Positions 53,735 through 64,000 of a DNA stretch of 64,000 bases are shown here, in pieces (position 1 is the first letter of the stretch; each line of letters begins with the position of its first letter). Position numbers and translations under genes: made by a program. The stretch lies in the NCBI GenBank assembly GCA_020746995.1, contig JAGPXD010000005.1:310001-374000 (forward strand). Reading direction: 5' to 3'. A model generated the notes under the pieces. It did not search any database. It saw only the letters and a list, made by a program, of their open reading frames with translations, and was not told the origin of the DNA. The stretch comes from Plectosphaerella cucumerina (taxonomy: Eukaryota; Ascomycota; Sordariomycetes; Glomerellales; Plectosphaerellaceae).

Positions 53735-56700
53735 TGCGATCGTCAGCCTTGACCGAAGGGGTAGGAAGGAGGTCCGTCCGCACCTGAGGTGCCCTGAGAA
53801 GTGAGTTGTGATATCTGGCAGATTGAGTGGAGTGGTCTGCGGCGTGGTGCGAGGTGATGAGGTATTGACAATGCGCAGGTTCAGCTGGAAGCCGCAGGAA
53901 GGGATGGTGTTCGGCCGTGCATGCCGGCAGGCAAGGCGATAGGGTTGTGCAGATGAGATGAAGTTGTTGCCAGTGACCGAAGTGAACCTGGAAGTGAATT
54001 GTCGTTGGAGGAGTGAAGGAGTGGCTTGAGTGGGGAGGTTTTCGATGTGACGTGGAGCGGCTTGACCAAATATGGACGGAGAAGTCTTGCCGCTTTAAAG
54101 GAAATGGGCAATGTCGATCAACCTGGCATGTTGCCCGGCGTTCCATGTTGTTTAAGCTATTCCAATGATGAGCTTGCTGTAGATAGGCACCATCTGTGTC
54201 AACTCACTTTTTGTGCTCATTGACATGGTGTTTCGCAGGACTTGGCAGAACATTTGCTGCCTTGTCGAAGGCTGTTGCTGTGCCTGTGGTTGCCCTGGAA
54301 CTGCCACTTCTGACTCGGAAAGAGTGGCTGACCGCTGGCTCACGAATGGCAGGTACATATGCGCGATTCAAGACTCAAACTTCGATCACATGTCGCGAAA
54401 ATCGGCTCGACGTCTGCTCAAAGTGTGGTTCATCCAGACGCCGTCGGGAAAGCGATGCTACCACAGATGCGATGGGCGAGATCCTCGTCAGCCATCGAGG
54501 AGCCGTCAAGGCCCGTCAAGGCCCGTCGTGGATGGACAGTGGACGGTCAGCGGGCGGCCCACCACGTGGTCCGAGCGTGTCCGTGCCTGGCCTGCAAGCT
54601 GTACCTCTTGCCCGTCAAGCCCGTCAAGCCCGTGCCTGCCAGTGCACCAGCCCCAGTCAGGACGCCGCACACGTGCCGTTGCCCACCACTGCGGCTGTCG
54701 GCCGATGTCCAGTGGGAGTCCACCTAATTCAATCCTCCAAGCCCACCCGACTTCTTCCATCCACCTCCAGGGCTCACCGACAGACCACCGCCTACCCGCC
54801 CGGCCCCCATGGTTCATTCCGTCCCATGCTCGCGCATTGGCATTGCCCTGCCCGGACCATGCTGACCATCGGCCTACCTGCCTGCATCTGCCGTGACAGC
54901 TCGGCTGTTCCGGACACCCCTGGAAAAGGTTGACATTTTCAACAGGCCCTAGACGTCCGAAGCTCCCGAGCAAACGAACCCCCAAGAGCAATCCATGAGA
55001 AGCCCCCGAAGAGGCGGCCAGCTGCACTGCGGCTGCGGCTGCAAGTCACCGGCCGGCGACGTTATCGCCCGTTTGGCGTTTGCCCAGCCAACAACGCCCG
55101 CCCCAACGCCGGTGCTGGCCAGGGGCCAAGTGCGCCTCCGACAAGGAGTGCCCGGCGAGCGCAGCAGACGCAAACAAGTCGCGCGGCGGGAGATCGACTC
55201 GCAACTCAACAGCCCAAGGCCCCTTACCTTTTGATGCGGGCCAGCGGCCCTTACCCAAAGCATCATCACGCCACCTTGCGCTGGTCCGCCGCGATTGGAA
55301 TGGCGGGTTCCGATGGTGTCTCGGCCGAGCGCGCTATTGCCTTCCCATCCTCGTCGCCGGTAGGGGTCAGCCGTCGGTGGTCCACAGGTCATGAGCACAT
55401 CTCGGCGGGGCATCGACAGGAACAGGTGCAAGAGGAGAAGCAACAGAGATGCACCGTGACGATGAAGAGAGACCACAGCCGGCCGCCATGCTCAACTGAG
55501 TATGGCCTGCGAGCGTTTGTTCGATCGTCCGGCCAGCTGCAGCTCCAAGACGCAAGTTCAAGCAAGACAAGACAAGACCAGCAGCCAGCCCCCAGAGCCC
55601 CAACCGGTGGCCTAGTCCAGCCCCTGCACGATGCACGCAGCACAAGCTGCAGGCTTGCAGCGTTTGGTGATCCTTCCGACGCAGGTACCAAGCCAACGCC
55701 CACGCCTTTACCAAGTAGAGCCTCGACATGACCACCACCACCACACATTCAACCTGCATCTCCAGACCAGACCATTCAACCCTCAGTCACCTTGCTTCTG
55801 CCAACGACGACATGGATGCCACACTTCAACACATCCCGCCCGCATCCCGCCCGCCCATCACCTCATGTCACCTCCCCTCACCGTCAAAAAGGAAGGCCCG
55901 CGCACACACACACAACACACACACACACACACACACCTTCGGCCAGACCTCGCTGACTCGCCCGTTGGCCGCCACCCCGATCAGATCTCTGGCATGAAAC
56001 CACGGTCTCCCTGCGATCCCCTGAGATCCACCCACACGCACCGTCGCACAGCGGCGCAAACGAGCGCGATTCTGGGGGAAATCCGTGTCGCTCGCCCCTA
56101 AGCCCGCCTGCCGCCAGCCAGACGCCATCGCCGCCATCAGAGACATGCGACGGAGGAAAGCCCGAAAACCGACTTGCCCACCACCTCAAACCCACCACAC
56201 CACACACACAACCTGAACCACACTGCACCCCTCGATGGGCCCTCCCCCTTTGCCCGCCTGACCTTGTACGTCTTGGCTTGGTGCAGGGCCCAGGGGTTTT
56301 CCCTCCCCAAGCTCTTCACTACCAGTACAGGCACCATGCCCATGCCCCCCAGGCTCGCGACGGCCCTCTGCGGACGGCCCACGGCCCACGGTCCACTCCC
56401 GCCATCGTCTGGCCCCGCGGGTTCATAGCGTCGGTCTAAACCCTTCCCCTTTGACGGCGGCCCGTCTCCAGGCTAGCTTACCGCCTCTTCTTGACCACGT
56501 CCGTGCCGCCCCTTGCGCACCGCACCTTCTTCCGCTTCTTCGTCCTTCGCCGCCTTCTTCTCGGTGAACTCCTGGACCGTACCTCTCTCGTCAGTGGTGG
56601 TGGCCCCCATCTATCTCCGCCTGGCCTAGAGTACTTACCCAGCAAGGTCCGGCACGAGTAATGCGACGCCTCGTCCGTTTGCTCCCCCCCTTCCTCCTGT

Positions 56701-57141
56701 CTGTCTCCTTATTAACTGTGCCCACCGGCCAAACACCACCCCTCGTCATTTATCCTCTCGCCATCTCGCTTCCCTAACCCGCCTTCCCGCCCCTCTCTTC
56801 TCTCCTCTTGCCCCTGCCCTGCCTTGCCTGTCCATCTCTCACCGACAGCCGTCGCTCGAATACGATGGCATCCCCGGCTCGGAGCCTTGTATGATCAGTC
56901 TTCTTTGTCTCGAATCGCCTAATCGATGCCCCCTTACATCGAATCGCCCACACCGCCTCGACTCTCCTTCAGCCACCCCCGAGACGCCCAGACAAGCTCT
57001 CGCGCACACGCTCACTGTCTTTCTACAATTCGCCCTTCTTCTTTATTTCTTTCTCGCCTTCCACAAGACCAGACCAGACCAGACACGACCCCCCTCGCTC
57101 GCTTGCCACGACTCCTCCCATCGTGGCATCCGTAGCCCGCC
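53735..57141. other. 3.4-kb stretch without supported gene
   Basis: Contains the divergent upstream regions of the ankyrin and RGS-LOV genes. There are short local repeats near 54505-54520 and 54610-54640 (GTCAAGGCCC / GTCAAGCCC). Many open frames occur on both strands (54196-54933, 55231-55731), without domains. From about 56660 the plus strand is C/T-rich, suggesting a long leader for the RGS-LOV gene. Confidence 0.4.
55902..55936 (+). repeat. CA microsatellite
   Basis: About 35 bases of CA dinucleotides with one interruption. Confidence 0.9.
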
Positions 57142-59103
57142 ATGCCTCGTCAGTCGGATCCTCTGACGCCGCCTCCAAGCGGCGCCCAGAGGGCCGGACT
57201 CTACCACAAGCATGCACCCGGCCTCGCCATCGACACCGTCGCCGCCAACTTCTCCCGCATCAGACCGGCCGCCGTCTCTCCGCCCGTCACCCCCTACAGC
57301 GCACGCCACGACAAGCTCTCCTCCAGATTGAGGAGCAACTCGGGCCTGTCCCTCCACACCAACGAGGATGCATTGCGCCGCTACACCGACTACAACTCGG
57401 ACGGCTCCCCGCGCACCCCGACCTTTGACAGCTCCGTCACCTGGGGCAGCATCGACGGCGTCGCCAGCGGCTCGCGACAGACCCCGCGTCGCACCATGCC
57501 GCCGCCAACGCCGCATCAGCCGGAGCAGGCGGCCCTGCCGATCCCCGACTTCTTCAGCCAAAAGGTCTTCCAGGCCGTGCTCGCCAACCCCTCCACCCGC
57601 GACAGGTTCGTCCGGTTCGCCCGCAGGAGTGGAGCCGCTGCAGACATCGACTTCCTGCTGGGCATCGCGACCTATGCCCGATCCCTGGCCCAATTTGTGG
57701 ACCAGCTCTCCTCAGTGCCGAGGCCTGTCGACCTTCCCTTTTCGGTTTCGAGATCTCTCAACGTCGACCTCAAGCATCTCTCCAACTCTGTTCTCCCTGG
57801 ACTTGACAGCGTCTTCTCCGAGTCGAAGCAGTTTGTCGAGCAGCGCGTGAGGGACGACGTCTTCCCCTCGTTTGTGGCGCAGCAGCTCTCCCTCCGTGCT
57901 GCTGCTGCTCTCACCGACGACCGGACATCGCGGGCGTCCGATCTTCGCGGCCTTGGCACTGCATTCTGCCTGGCCGACGCTGAGGTGGCCGACAACCCCA
58001 TCATCTCCGTCTCCGACGGATTCCTCTCCCTGACGGGGTATACCAAGGAGGAGGTTCTGCTCCGTAGCTGCTCGTTCCTGCAGGGCGCCAGGACAGACCA
58101 GCAGACGGCCGCCCGCATCTCCGAGGCCGTGAGCCAGGGTAAGGAGAGCACAGAGGTCATCCTCAACTACCGCCGCGACAGCTGGCCGTTCTGGAATATG
58201 CTCTGCCTCTTTCCCATCACCGACACCAACGGAATCGTCCGGCGCTACCTGGGCGCCCAGATCAACGTCTCCGAGACCCTCGCCAACACCGACGACATCC
58301 TGCGGTCACTGAGCTACGGACCCCTCGAGCCTGAGGGTAGCGACGCTGAGGCGGACGGTGACGACTCGCCCGTCGGACGCCGGCCCAGCACACGCGATTG
58401 CGGGCCCGACAGGAAGGGGAGCTCCCGCCCCCGCAGCGGATCGACCCGGGGCTTCTTCAAGCAGTTCAAGAAGTCATCCAGTTCCTCCTCCTCACACTCG
58501 CACACCCCGTCGGGCTCAATATCCCTCCCGTCGGCCTCATCCATCTCGGTTGACTCGAGACCGGACACCCTCACCCACTATTCTCGCTTCCTCCTCCTCC
58601 GCCAGTCGGACCCATCCCCCGCCTCGAACCGGGTGTCGAGGGTTCCCTCGCTTCGCGTCGCGTACGCTTCCCCGGCAGCCCTGGAGGCCCTCGACATCAC
58701 CGCCTCCCCCGCCGCATTCCAGCACGACGACGTCTTCTCCTTCCTCTCCGACGAGGCCGGCTCCCCTTCGGTCACGAAGTCGTTCCGGTCAACGGTGCAG
58801 CAGCGCGTCCTCCGCGAGGGCCACTGCGAGCGGCTCAACGTCGTGCTGGGCGGGGGAAAGCAGCATCGCCGCGGGACGAGCATGAGCATCTCCCTCACGT
58901 CGCGGTCGACGAGCGACATCCGCGATGGCCTGGAAGCTCGCGATAAAGACCGCCGGCCGAGTAGGCCCGTCAGTCGATCTGGGTTCGCGAGCTTCGTTGG
59001 CGGCGAGACCTCAAAGGCCGAAGTACTGGCCAGCCACTGGGCGCCGCTGAAGGACGCGGCGGGCCTGGTGGAGTATGTTGTTGTGATTTTGACGCCGGCA
59101 TAA
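57142..59103 (+). CDS. RGS-LOV protein, putative blue-light sensor
   Basis: A single exon of 653 aa. The N-terminal ~130 residues are disordered and Pro/Ser-rich. An RGS-type helical domain follows (~130-265: PIPDFFSQKVFQAVLANPST, DRFVRFARRSG, VRDDVFPSFVAQQ). A LOV/PAS domain (~275-390) has ADNPIISVSDGFLSLTGY, then the photoactive-type Cys310 in LLRSCSFLQGARTD, then INYR-type LNYRRDSWPFWNML and YLGAQINVSET. The usual GxNCRFLQ is changed to RSCSFLQ: the cysteine is kept but the flanking Asn and Arg are Ser. A long Ser-rich tail and a second small PAS-like block (RVAYASPAALEALDI) complete the protein. Fungal RGS-LOV proteins such as Botrytis BcLOV4 bind membrane lipids in response to light. A G-protein link is family inference. 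Confidence 0.8.
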   Translation: MPRQSDPLTPPPSGAQRAGLYHKHAPGLAIDTVAANFSRIRPAAVSPPVTPYSARHDKLSSRLRSNSGLSLHTNEDALRRYTDYNSDGSPRTPTFDSSVTWGSIDGVASGSRQTPRRTMPPPTPHQPEQAALPIPDFFSQKVFQAVLANPSTRDRFVRFARRSGAAADIDFLLGIATYARSLAQFVDQLSSVPRPVDLPFSVSRSLNVDLKHLSNSVLPGLDSVFSESKQFVEQRVRDDVFPSFVAQQLSLRAAAALTDDRTSRASDLRGLGTAFCLADAEVADNPIISVSDGFLSLTGYTKEEVLLRSCSFLQGARTDQQTAARISEAVSQGKESTEVILNYRRDSWPFWNMLCLFPITDTNGIVRRYLGAQINVSETLANTDDILRSLSYGPLEPEGSDAEADGDDSPVGRRPSTRDCGPDRKGSSRPRSGSTRGFFKQFKKSSSSSSSHSHTPSGSISLPSASSISVDSRPDTLTHYSRFLLLRQSDPSPASNRVSRVPSLRVAYASPAALEALDITASPAAFQHDDVFSFLSDEAGSPSVTKSFRSTVQQRVLREGHCERLNVVLGGGKQHRRGTSMSISLTSRSTSDIRDGLEARDKDRRPSRPVSRSGFASFVGGETSKAEVLASHWAPLKDAAGLVEYVVVILTPA

Positions 59104-59243
59104 TGCGGAGGATCGCCGCCGCTGTATGAGATATGAACTATACCCTGCCTGGGACGGATATTTGATTTTGTAGATTTTGTAATAGTAAATACCATCCATG
59201 TCGAAAGGGGGCTTTCTGCGTGAAGTCCGTTATGAGACTGACA

Positions 59244-61569
59244 TCAATAGTCTAGAGCGTTTGCAAGCCCGTCGCCACCACTCCAGTTCCCGACTGGGAA
59301 GACATTGCCGCACTCCTCGCCGAAGAAGACCCAGTCTCCCATGTAATCGACCGAAAAATCCCCCATCGGCTCGTCCACCACGCGCGTGGCATCCCCAAAG
59401 TCTCCCACGTCTGCCTGACACTCCACGGCCAGCCCTTGCAAGATGGGCAGCACGCGCTCCTCGACTTCCACAGCCGTCCGACCAATCAACTCCGACATCG
59501 CAGTTCTATCGAGCCCCCTACGTGTGCCGTCGACCTGCGCCACGACCATGGACATGAGTAAGTGGCCCTTCATGTTGGTGCGTCCCGCCTGGATAGCTCG
59601 CAGGGTCAAGGGACAGGCTTGCTCGACAATAGCGAGCAGATCAGGACGCGGCACGGCGGGACCGAGACTGACGTCCTCTTGTAGTTGGGTCTTGAGCTCA
59701 AGGGCGACGATGAAGGCAGCCTGGAAGAGGACGGTGCGGAAGAGCCCGGCGGAGGTGACGACCAGTCGGGCGAGGGGGTCGCTTGGGTCCGCGGGGTGGC
59801 CGATGGCCCAGACGCGTTGGGAGGTTTCGACTGCTACTTTGCGCGAGTAGGCGTAGGCGGTTTGGTGGAAGGAGATGCCGAGGTAGGGCATGTGTAGGCA
59901 CACCAGGTGGTGGCGGAGGATGAAGTCCGCAGCACGGGCCGCGAAGCTGTCTGGTGGACAGGCGGTTTCGAGGGTCGTGGCGAGGGTGCGGTGGGCCTGG
60001 CGGAGGTCGGCGTCGATGCAGAGAGTATCGTCGTAGGAGCCGCGGGAACCAATGTCGTTCAGGATGCGGACGACGGCGAGACGTTGGGGAAAGGTCTTGC
60101 GCAGAGCGCGGGCGACGGAGGAGGATGTGCCTGTGGTATCTGGCCTGGGGAGGGCGTCGTCATCGAGGAGCTGGTCGTCGTCATAGTTCCCCGGGGGTTC
60201 AGTGTCGAAATCGTCGAGGGAGATGTGTGGTGTCGACCCGGAGACGAGACATGATTGAAGGGAGATTTCGAGGATGGTGGCCCAGAGACGACGGCGCATC
60301 TCAGCGGCAAGACGGGTATTGCGCGGGAGACGGGAAGGATCGCGGTGGAGGCCGATGTACATCCCCTCGCGGAGGAGGGAGCCGGCGGAGATCCAGACTG
60401 CGTCGTCGTCAACGCCGACCAGCTCACGGGCCATGAGGAGGAGGATATGGTTCTGGATCCCCACGAGGTCGGGACGCACGCGGACTTTGAAGATGGGGTT
60501 TGACACCCATGTATGAGCCTCGTAGATCCAGCGAAAGGCGGAAGGACGTCGTGAGTAGTTCCCATCGTGGGTGGCAGCGCCGATGGCCATGATGAGCTTG
60601 ACCTGGACGATGAAGGCCATGTCTGGTGGATGTTCGGGGTCAGCGGTCCAGAGGGCCTCGTAGTCGCGTCGGAAGCTGGGGACGTGGAGGACGCGGTAGA
60701 GCGTCTCGAAGGTGCGGAGGTAGCATTCTACGAGGGCGTCGGCGACGTCGCGAGGAGGAAGGTCGCGGGTGGGAGGGCATGGCCAGGGTGGTGTGCGGGT
60801 TTCTTTGACGACGCGGGCCCAGTGTTTGCACCTTTGGAGGCCAAGGTAGGCGGCGGAGGTGTCGACTGCGACGTGGGTTTCGACGAGCTCGAGGAGGTCT
60901 CTGATCTGGGAAGCGTCAGTGTGGTTCAGGAGGGGGGTTGGGGGACGTACGCATGGTGCCAGGATCATCCAGTGTCCTTGGCCGAAGAGCCGTCTCTTAT
61001 GACCGATGCTGCGGATGACGCCTTTTGTCTGGCCGTTTCCGCCGACGTCGTGGTCGAAATAGAGAGTACCCCCGACCCGGGTCGTCTGCTCCTCCATGTC
61101 AGGCACGCAATCCAGCGGGGCGCGAGGTTGTTGGTGCTTCGCGAGCTGCATCTGGAGTTCACGGATCTTGCTCTGCAGGGCTCGGACATCTTGAGGGCTT
61201 GAGTCGTCAGCTGAGGAGCTGGCCACTAAAGTCGCGGAAGATTGGGACGGAGGCGAGGCGATGGAGGTCCTGGAGCTGGGGACGATGCCGTCGGCCGCGC
61301 GGGGTGAAGATGCGCGGTCGGATGGGTGCGGACGAGTGACGAGGGGTGGATGGACGTCGTAGATGCATGTTGTGGCGTTTCGGGCGCGGATGCAGTGGTT
61401 GCAGGGGAGTTCTCTGTTGCACCGGATCTTGCGCTTTCTGCAGGTTGTGCATGATCTGTGGTGGTCAGTGAGGATGAGTTCATTGATGAGTTCATTGATG
61501 AGAGAGGGGCAGCTAATACACCGCTGGGCGCCTACGTCGGCGGATGATCTCGGAGGGTTGTTCAGACAT
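59244..61569 (-). CDS. Zn2Cys6 fungal transcription factor
   Basis: Predicted exons on the minus strand are 61569-61520, 61455-60951 and 60905-59244 (738 aa, phase-consistent). The first intron splits a Val codon and joins MSEQPSEIIRRRRRPAV to SCTTC, giving the zinc cluster CTTCRKRKIRCNRELPCNHC followed by IRARNATTC (C-x2-C-x6-C-x5-C-x2-C-x8-C). A short coiled coil (LQSKIRELQMQLAKHQ) follows for dimerisation. The fungal transcription factor middle homology region spans ~200-480 (LYRVLHVPSFRRDYEALW, IGLHRDPSRLP, EMRRRLWATILEISLQ). The 45-base second intron (60906-60950) is a multiple of three, so retention would keep the frame. It lies back to back with an MFS transporter gene, suggesting that it controls that gene. 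Confidence 0.9.
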
Positions 61570-62089
61570 GGAAATGTGCTGGATTGATACCTTCCGATGC
61601 AAAATGAAGATGGGGATATGGTAAAGCCGAGGTGAGGGTGATGAAGAGGATGAGAGTCGGGGGTGAAGTGAGGCCGAAGATGACATGGATGTCGGTCAGA
61701 AGTCGGGTATTGACGGAGTAATGTGCACTACAATGGCGAGAAAGACGGGATGTCAGGTTAATTGTTAGCGCATCATGGTAAGCTCACCCCAGCGTGGCGT
61801 GCTCGAACTGGGCTCTTATCTCCGCGTTGGCAGCTTGACGTCGTTGCGTTCCCCGCCCGCCGTACTCCGACGCCGAGTCCGACCCCGATCCCGTCACCGA
61901 CAACAACCACAATACCCACCGGTGCCGTGTTCACACGGATATACAGGAGTTACGAGGAACATCCGATTTCGAAATCTTACTTATAAGATGCTTCATCTTC
62001 TTCCATTCATCCAAAATGCCATCATCCCAACATCAGCCATGCCATTCACCCCTTACCCTTACCCCTGAATCTTCATCACCCCCATCACC
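61570..62089. promoter_or_regulatory. Shared divergent promoter of TF and MFS genes
   Basis: A 520-base region between start codons. TATAAG at 61982-61987 lies ~105 bases before the MFS start. Several CGG/CCG triplets occur, as needed by Zn2Cys6 factors, but I see no clear palindromic pair. Confidence 0.45.
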
Positions 62090-63440
62090 ATGTCTTCTTC
62101 CGAATCCGGTCTTGAGTCTCACGCAGACCTCAAGCCTACTACCCCCATGGACACCGAAAAGTCCCCAATCGCCCCCTTGGTCGGTCCTCCCGACTTCGAA
62201 AAAGCTCCCGACGGCGGTCTCCGGGCCTGGCTCGTCGCCGCCGCCGGCTTCTGCTTCACCTTCTGCTGCCTCGGCATCACAATGTGCTTCGGCGTCTTTC
62301 AGCAGTACTACAGTGCTCATCAGCTTAGCCACGAGTCACCCGACAAGATTGCTTGGATCGGGTCTATCGCTGGTTTCATCCAGTTTGTTGCTGGCGCTGT
62401 GTCCGGACCCTTGTTCGACCGATACGGCATGATTGTGTGTATCTCCCTCTTTCTGTCAGTCGGTCTGCTAACTTTCCCAGATAACATACCCCGCCGCCGT
62501 CCTCTACATCGTCGGCCTCATGATGCTGAGTCTTTGCACCAAATACTTCCACTTCATCCTCGTCCAGGGCCTCGTCATCGGCATCTCAACCTCTATGATC
62601 CAACTCCCAGCCTTCGCTGCAACCTCGCAGTTTTTCGACAAAAAGCGCGGCGCCGCTCTTGGCATCGTTGTCTCCGGCTCCTCTATCGGAGGCGTCGTAT
62701 TCCCCATCGCCTTCTCCAAGATGCTCAACGACAGCACCCTTGGCTTCGGCTGGTCCGTTCGCGTCATGGGTTTCGCTGTCATTCCCCTGGTGGTCTTTGC
62801 ATCCCTCACCATGCGCGCTCGCCTCCCCCCGCGCAAGACAAACTTCCTTCTCCCCTCGGCTTTCCGGGACCGGAAATATGTATGCCTGGTCGTCGCCCTG
62901 GCCCTCATGTTCCTCGGCATGAACACGCCCATGTACTTCATCCCGACCTACGCCGTCTCCAAGGGCGTCGATCCCGTGCTGGCTTCTTACCTCATCGCCA
63001 TCATCAATGGATCTTCGACCTTTGGTCGCATCATCCCAGGATTCCTGGCCGACAAGCTTGGCCGCTTCAACGTCTTTGCATTCGGCGGTGTTGCTACAGG
63101 TGTTTGCATCTTGTGCCTGAACCACATCGAGAGCACCCCTGGTCTGGTTGCATACTGCGTCTTCTTCGGCTTTTCGTCAGGCATGATCATCTCTGGCGGC
63201 TCAACGGCCCTGACCGTCTGCGCCAAGAACCCGCAGGACTTTGGCACCTACATGGGCATGGGCATGGCTGCTGCATCGGTCTCGGTGCTGATCGGGCCTC
63301 CAATCAACGGCGCGTTGATCGACAGGTACAACGGCTACAACGAACTGGCCATCTTCAGCGGTGTGGTGTGCTTGGTTGGAGGCTGCGTCGCCACCATTAG
63401 CAAGACCTCCATGCCTGGTGGAGTCTTTGGTCGTTCTTGA
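62090..63440 (+). CDS. MFS transporter, monocarboxylate-permease-like
   Basis: Predicted exons are 62090-62434 and 62481-63440 (46-bp intron, phase 0; 434 aa). The cytosolic N-terminus ends in the family signature PPDGGLRAWLVAAAGF, followed by about twelve membrane segments. An MFS motif A-like loop (GPLFDRYG) follows helix 2, and GFLADKLGRFN is its counterpart in the second half. Residues FFDKKRGAALGIVVSGSSIG match the monocarboxylate porter (MCP/MCT) family. Candidate substrates are short organic acids or small secondary metabolites; the sequence does not decide. It is divergently arranged with a Zn2Cys6 gene. Confidence 0.9.
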
Positions 63441-63572
63441 TGGGGCAATTGTCCTCGACTTCACGCAGTCTGACGCGTTTCACCGTTCTACAGAGAACGA
63501 ATTCATCTTGTAACATAGAAGAGGGTGTCCCCTGATAGATTCATACAATTCAGCTGTCCGGCCCTCATATCT

Positions 63573-63598
63573 GCCTACCTTACCTAGGTAGGTAGGTG
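63573..63598. repeat. Small palindromic element (TACCTAGGTA core)
   Basis: The stretch cttacctaggtaggtaggtg between convergent genes contains the perfect palindrome TACCTAGGTA with partial extensions. It may mark a 3'-end hairpin. Confidence 0.4.
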
Positions 63599-63608
63599 TA
63601 GACTGGCT

Positions 63609-64000
63609 TCAGGCTCCTTTTGACTCGCCGCCAAACTCCTCATGTGTGATGCCGAGGGTGTTCCTTGGGCCCGTGAAGTTTTTTCGACCGTCAACTAACC
63701 ACTGGAATCCAGAAATAAGGACGATAATCCCAAAAGCAACGACACAGTAGTTCATAGTCGTTCCATCGACGGGAAGGGCGGGAGGGAACAGGAACAGCAC
63801 GCTCGTCACAGCCGTGTAAACAAGACCGATGATGTTGGCCACCCACCCGAGCCACTCCGGCAGGGCAAACGCCCTTTCGGGAAGTTTTCGACGTCCATAA
63901 GCAACGTTGATTGCGATCGGAATTCCGTAGCTTAGACCAAGGGCGACGACAGATGAGGCGATGATTGCGTTGAAAGCTGCTGTCGACCCGAGGAAGATGC
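63609..64000 (-). CDS. Amino-acid/choline-type permease, C-terminal part
   Basis: Partial: the frame runs off the right edge with 129 codons present. The sequence shows the C-terminal membrane segments of an APC-family permease: FNAIIASSVVALGLSYGIPI, the loop YGRRKLPERAFALPEWLGW, then IIGLVYTAVTSVLFLFP, VVAFGIIVLISGFQWLVDGR and the cytosolic tail. This arrangement is typical of fungal GABA/choline/amino-acid permeases, which import substrates across the plasma membrane. The stop is at 63609-63611. It converges with the MFS gene. Confidence 0.8.
   Translation of the reverse strand, partial: IFLGSTAAFNAIIASSVVALGLSYGIPIAINVAYGRRKLPERAFALPEWLGWVANIIGLVYTAVTSVLFLFPPALPVDGTTMNYCVVAFGIIVLISGFQWLVDGRKNFTGPRNTLGITHEEFGGESKGA

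Noticed and set aside
54196..55731. Overlapping plus-strand frames of 160-245 codons
   Set aside because: No domain, no splice logic, low-complexity composition and mutual overlap in several frames.
62435..63400. Continuation of the first MFS frame past 62434
   Set aside because: The sequence loses membrane character. The spliced frame from 62481 restores transmembrane helices and family motifs.

Overview
The window is from a filamentous ascomycete. The evidence is short spliceosomal introns (about 45-130 bp, GT..AG with CTGAC/CTAAC-like branch sites), fungal housekeeping gene structures, a multi-domain highly reducing polyketide synthase, a Zn2Cys6 regulator beside an MFS transporter, and a GPI-type GH17 glucanase. 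The most diagnostic gene is an intronless, plant-type subtilase at 43703-46060. Plant-like subtilisins acquired from plants are described for the phytopathogen genus Colletotrichum, so I infer Colletotrichum or a close relative. No database search was possible.

Layout. (1) 1-5440 is gene-poor and repeat-rich. It holds a ~95-bp tandem repeat, a short cytosine/thymine-rich repeat field, a 45-55-bp minisatellite, a broken histone H3 relic, and directly behind the relic a small two-exon zinc-knuckle gene whose stop codon lies in a ~33-bp tandem repeat. (2) 5.4-21.5 kb is a conserved housekeeping block: CTP synthase (+), a GNAT acetyltransferase (+), DDB1 (+), the Rieske protein of complex III (+), cytosolic prolyl-tRNA synthetase (-), CCT1/TCP-1 alpha (+) and a LYC1-like acetyltransferase (-). 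(3) 21.5-25.3 kb shows no gene I can support. (4) 25281-33768 is a 12-exon highly reducing PKS (KS-AT-DH-decayed MT-ER-KR-ACP, 2639 aa predicted) with an unusual repetitive N-terminal extension and one GC-AG intron. (5) 34.5-46.1 kb is an accessory, cell-surface/secreted region: a GPI-type GH17 glucanase, a long cysteine-rich modular gene that appears broken by several frameshifts, a small coiled-coil gene, a C-terminally anchored surface-type protein and the plant-like subtilase. (6) 47.6-53.7 kb holds a DUF7587-like protein with a possible ADP-ribosyltransferase-like signature, a coiled-coil protein and an ankyrin-repeat protein. (7) 57.1-64 kb holds an RGS-LOV putative photoreceptor, a Zn2Cys6 transcription factor divergent from an MFS monocarboxylate-type transporter, and the C-terminal part of an amino-acid permease running off the window.

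The housekeeping genes show intact frames and clean splice sites. That makes the multiple frame breaks in the cysteine-rich gene more likely real decay than poor sequence. The PKS has no adjacent tailoring enzymes, and the TF/MFS pair lies about 28 kb away, so I do not claim a biosynthetic cluster.
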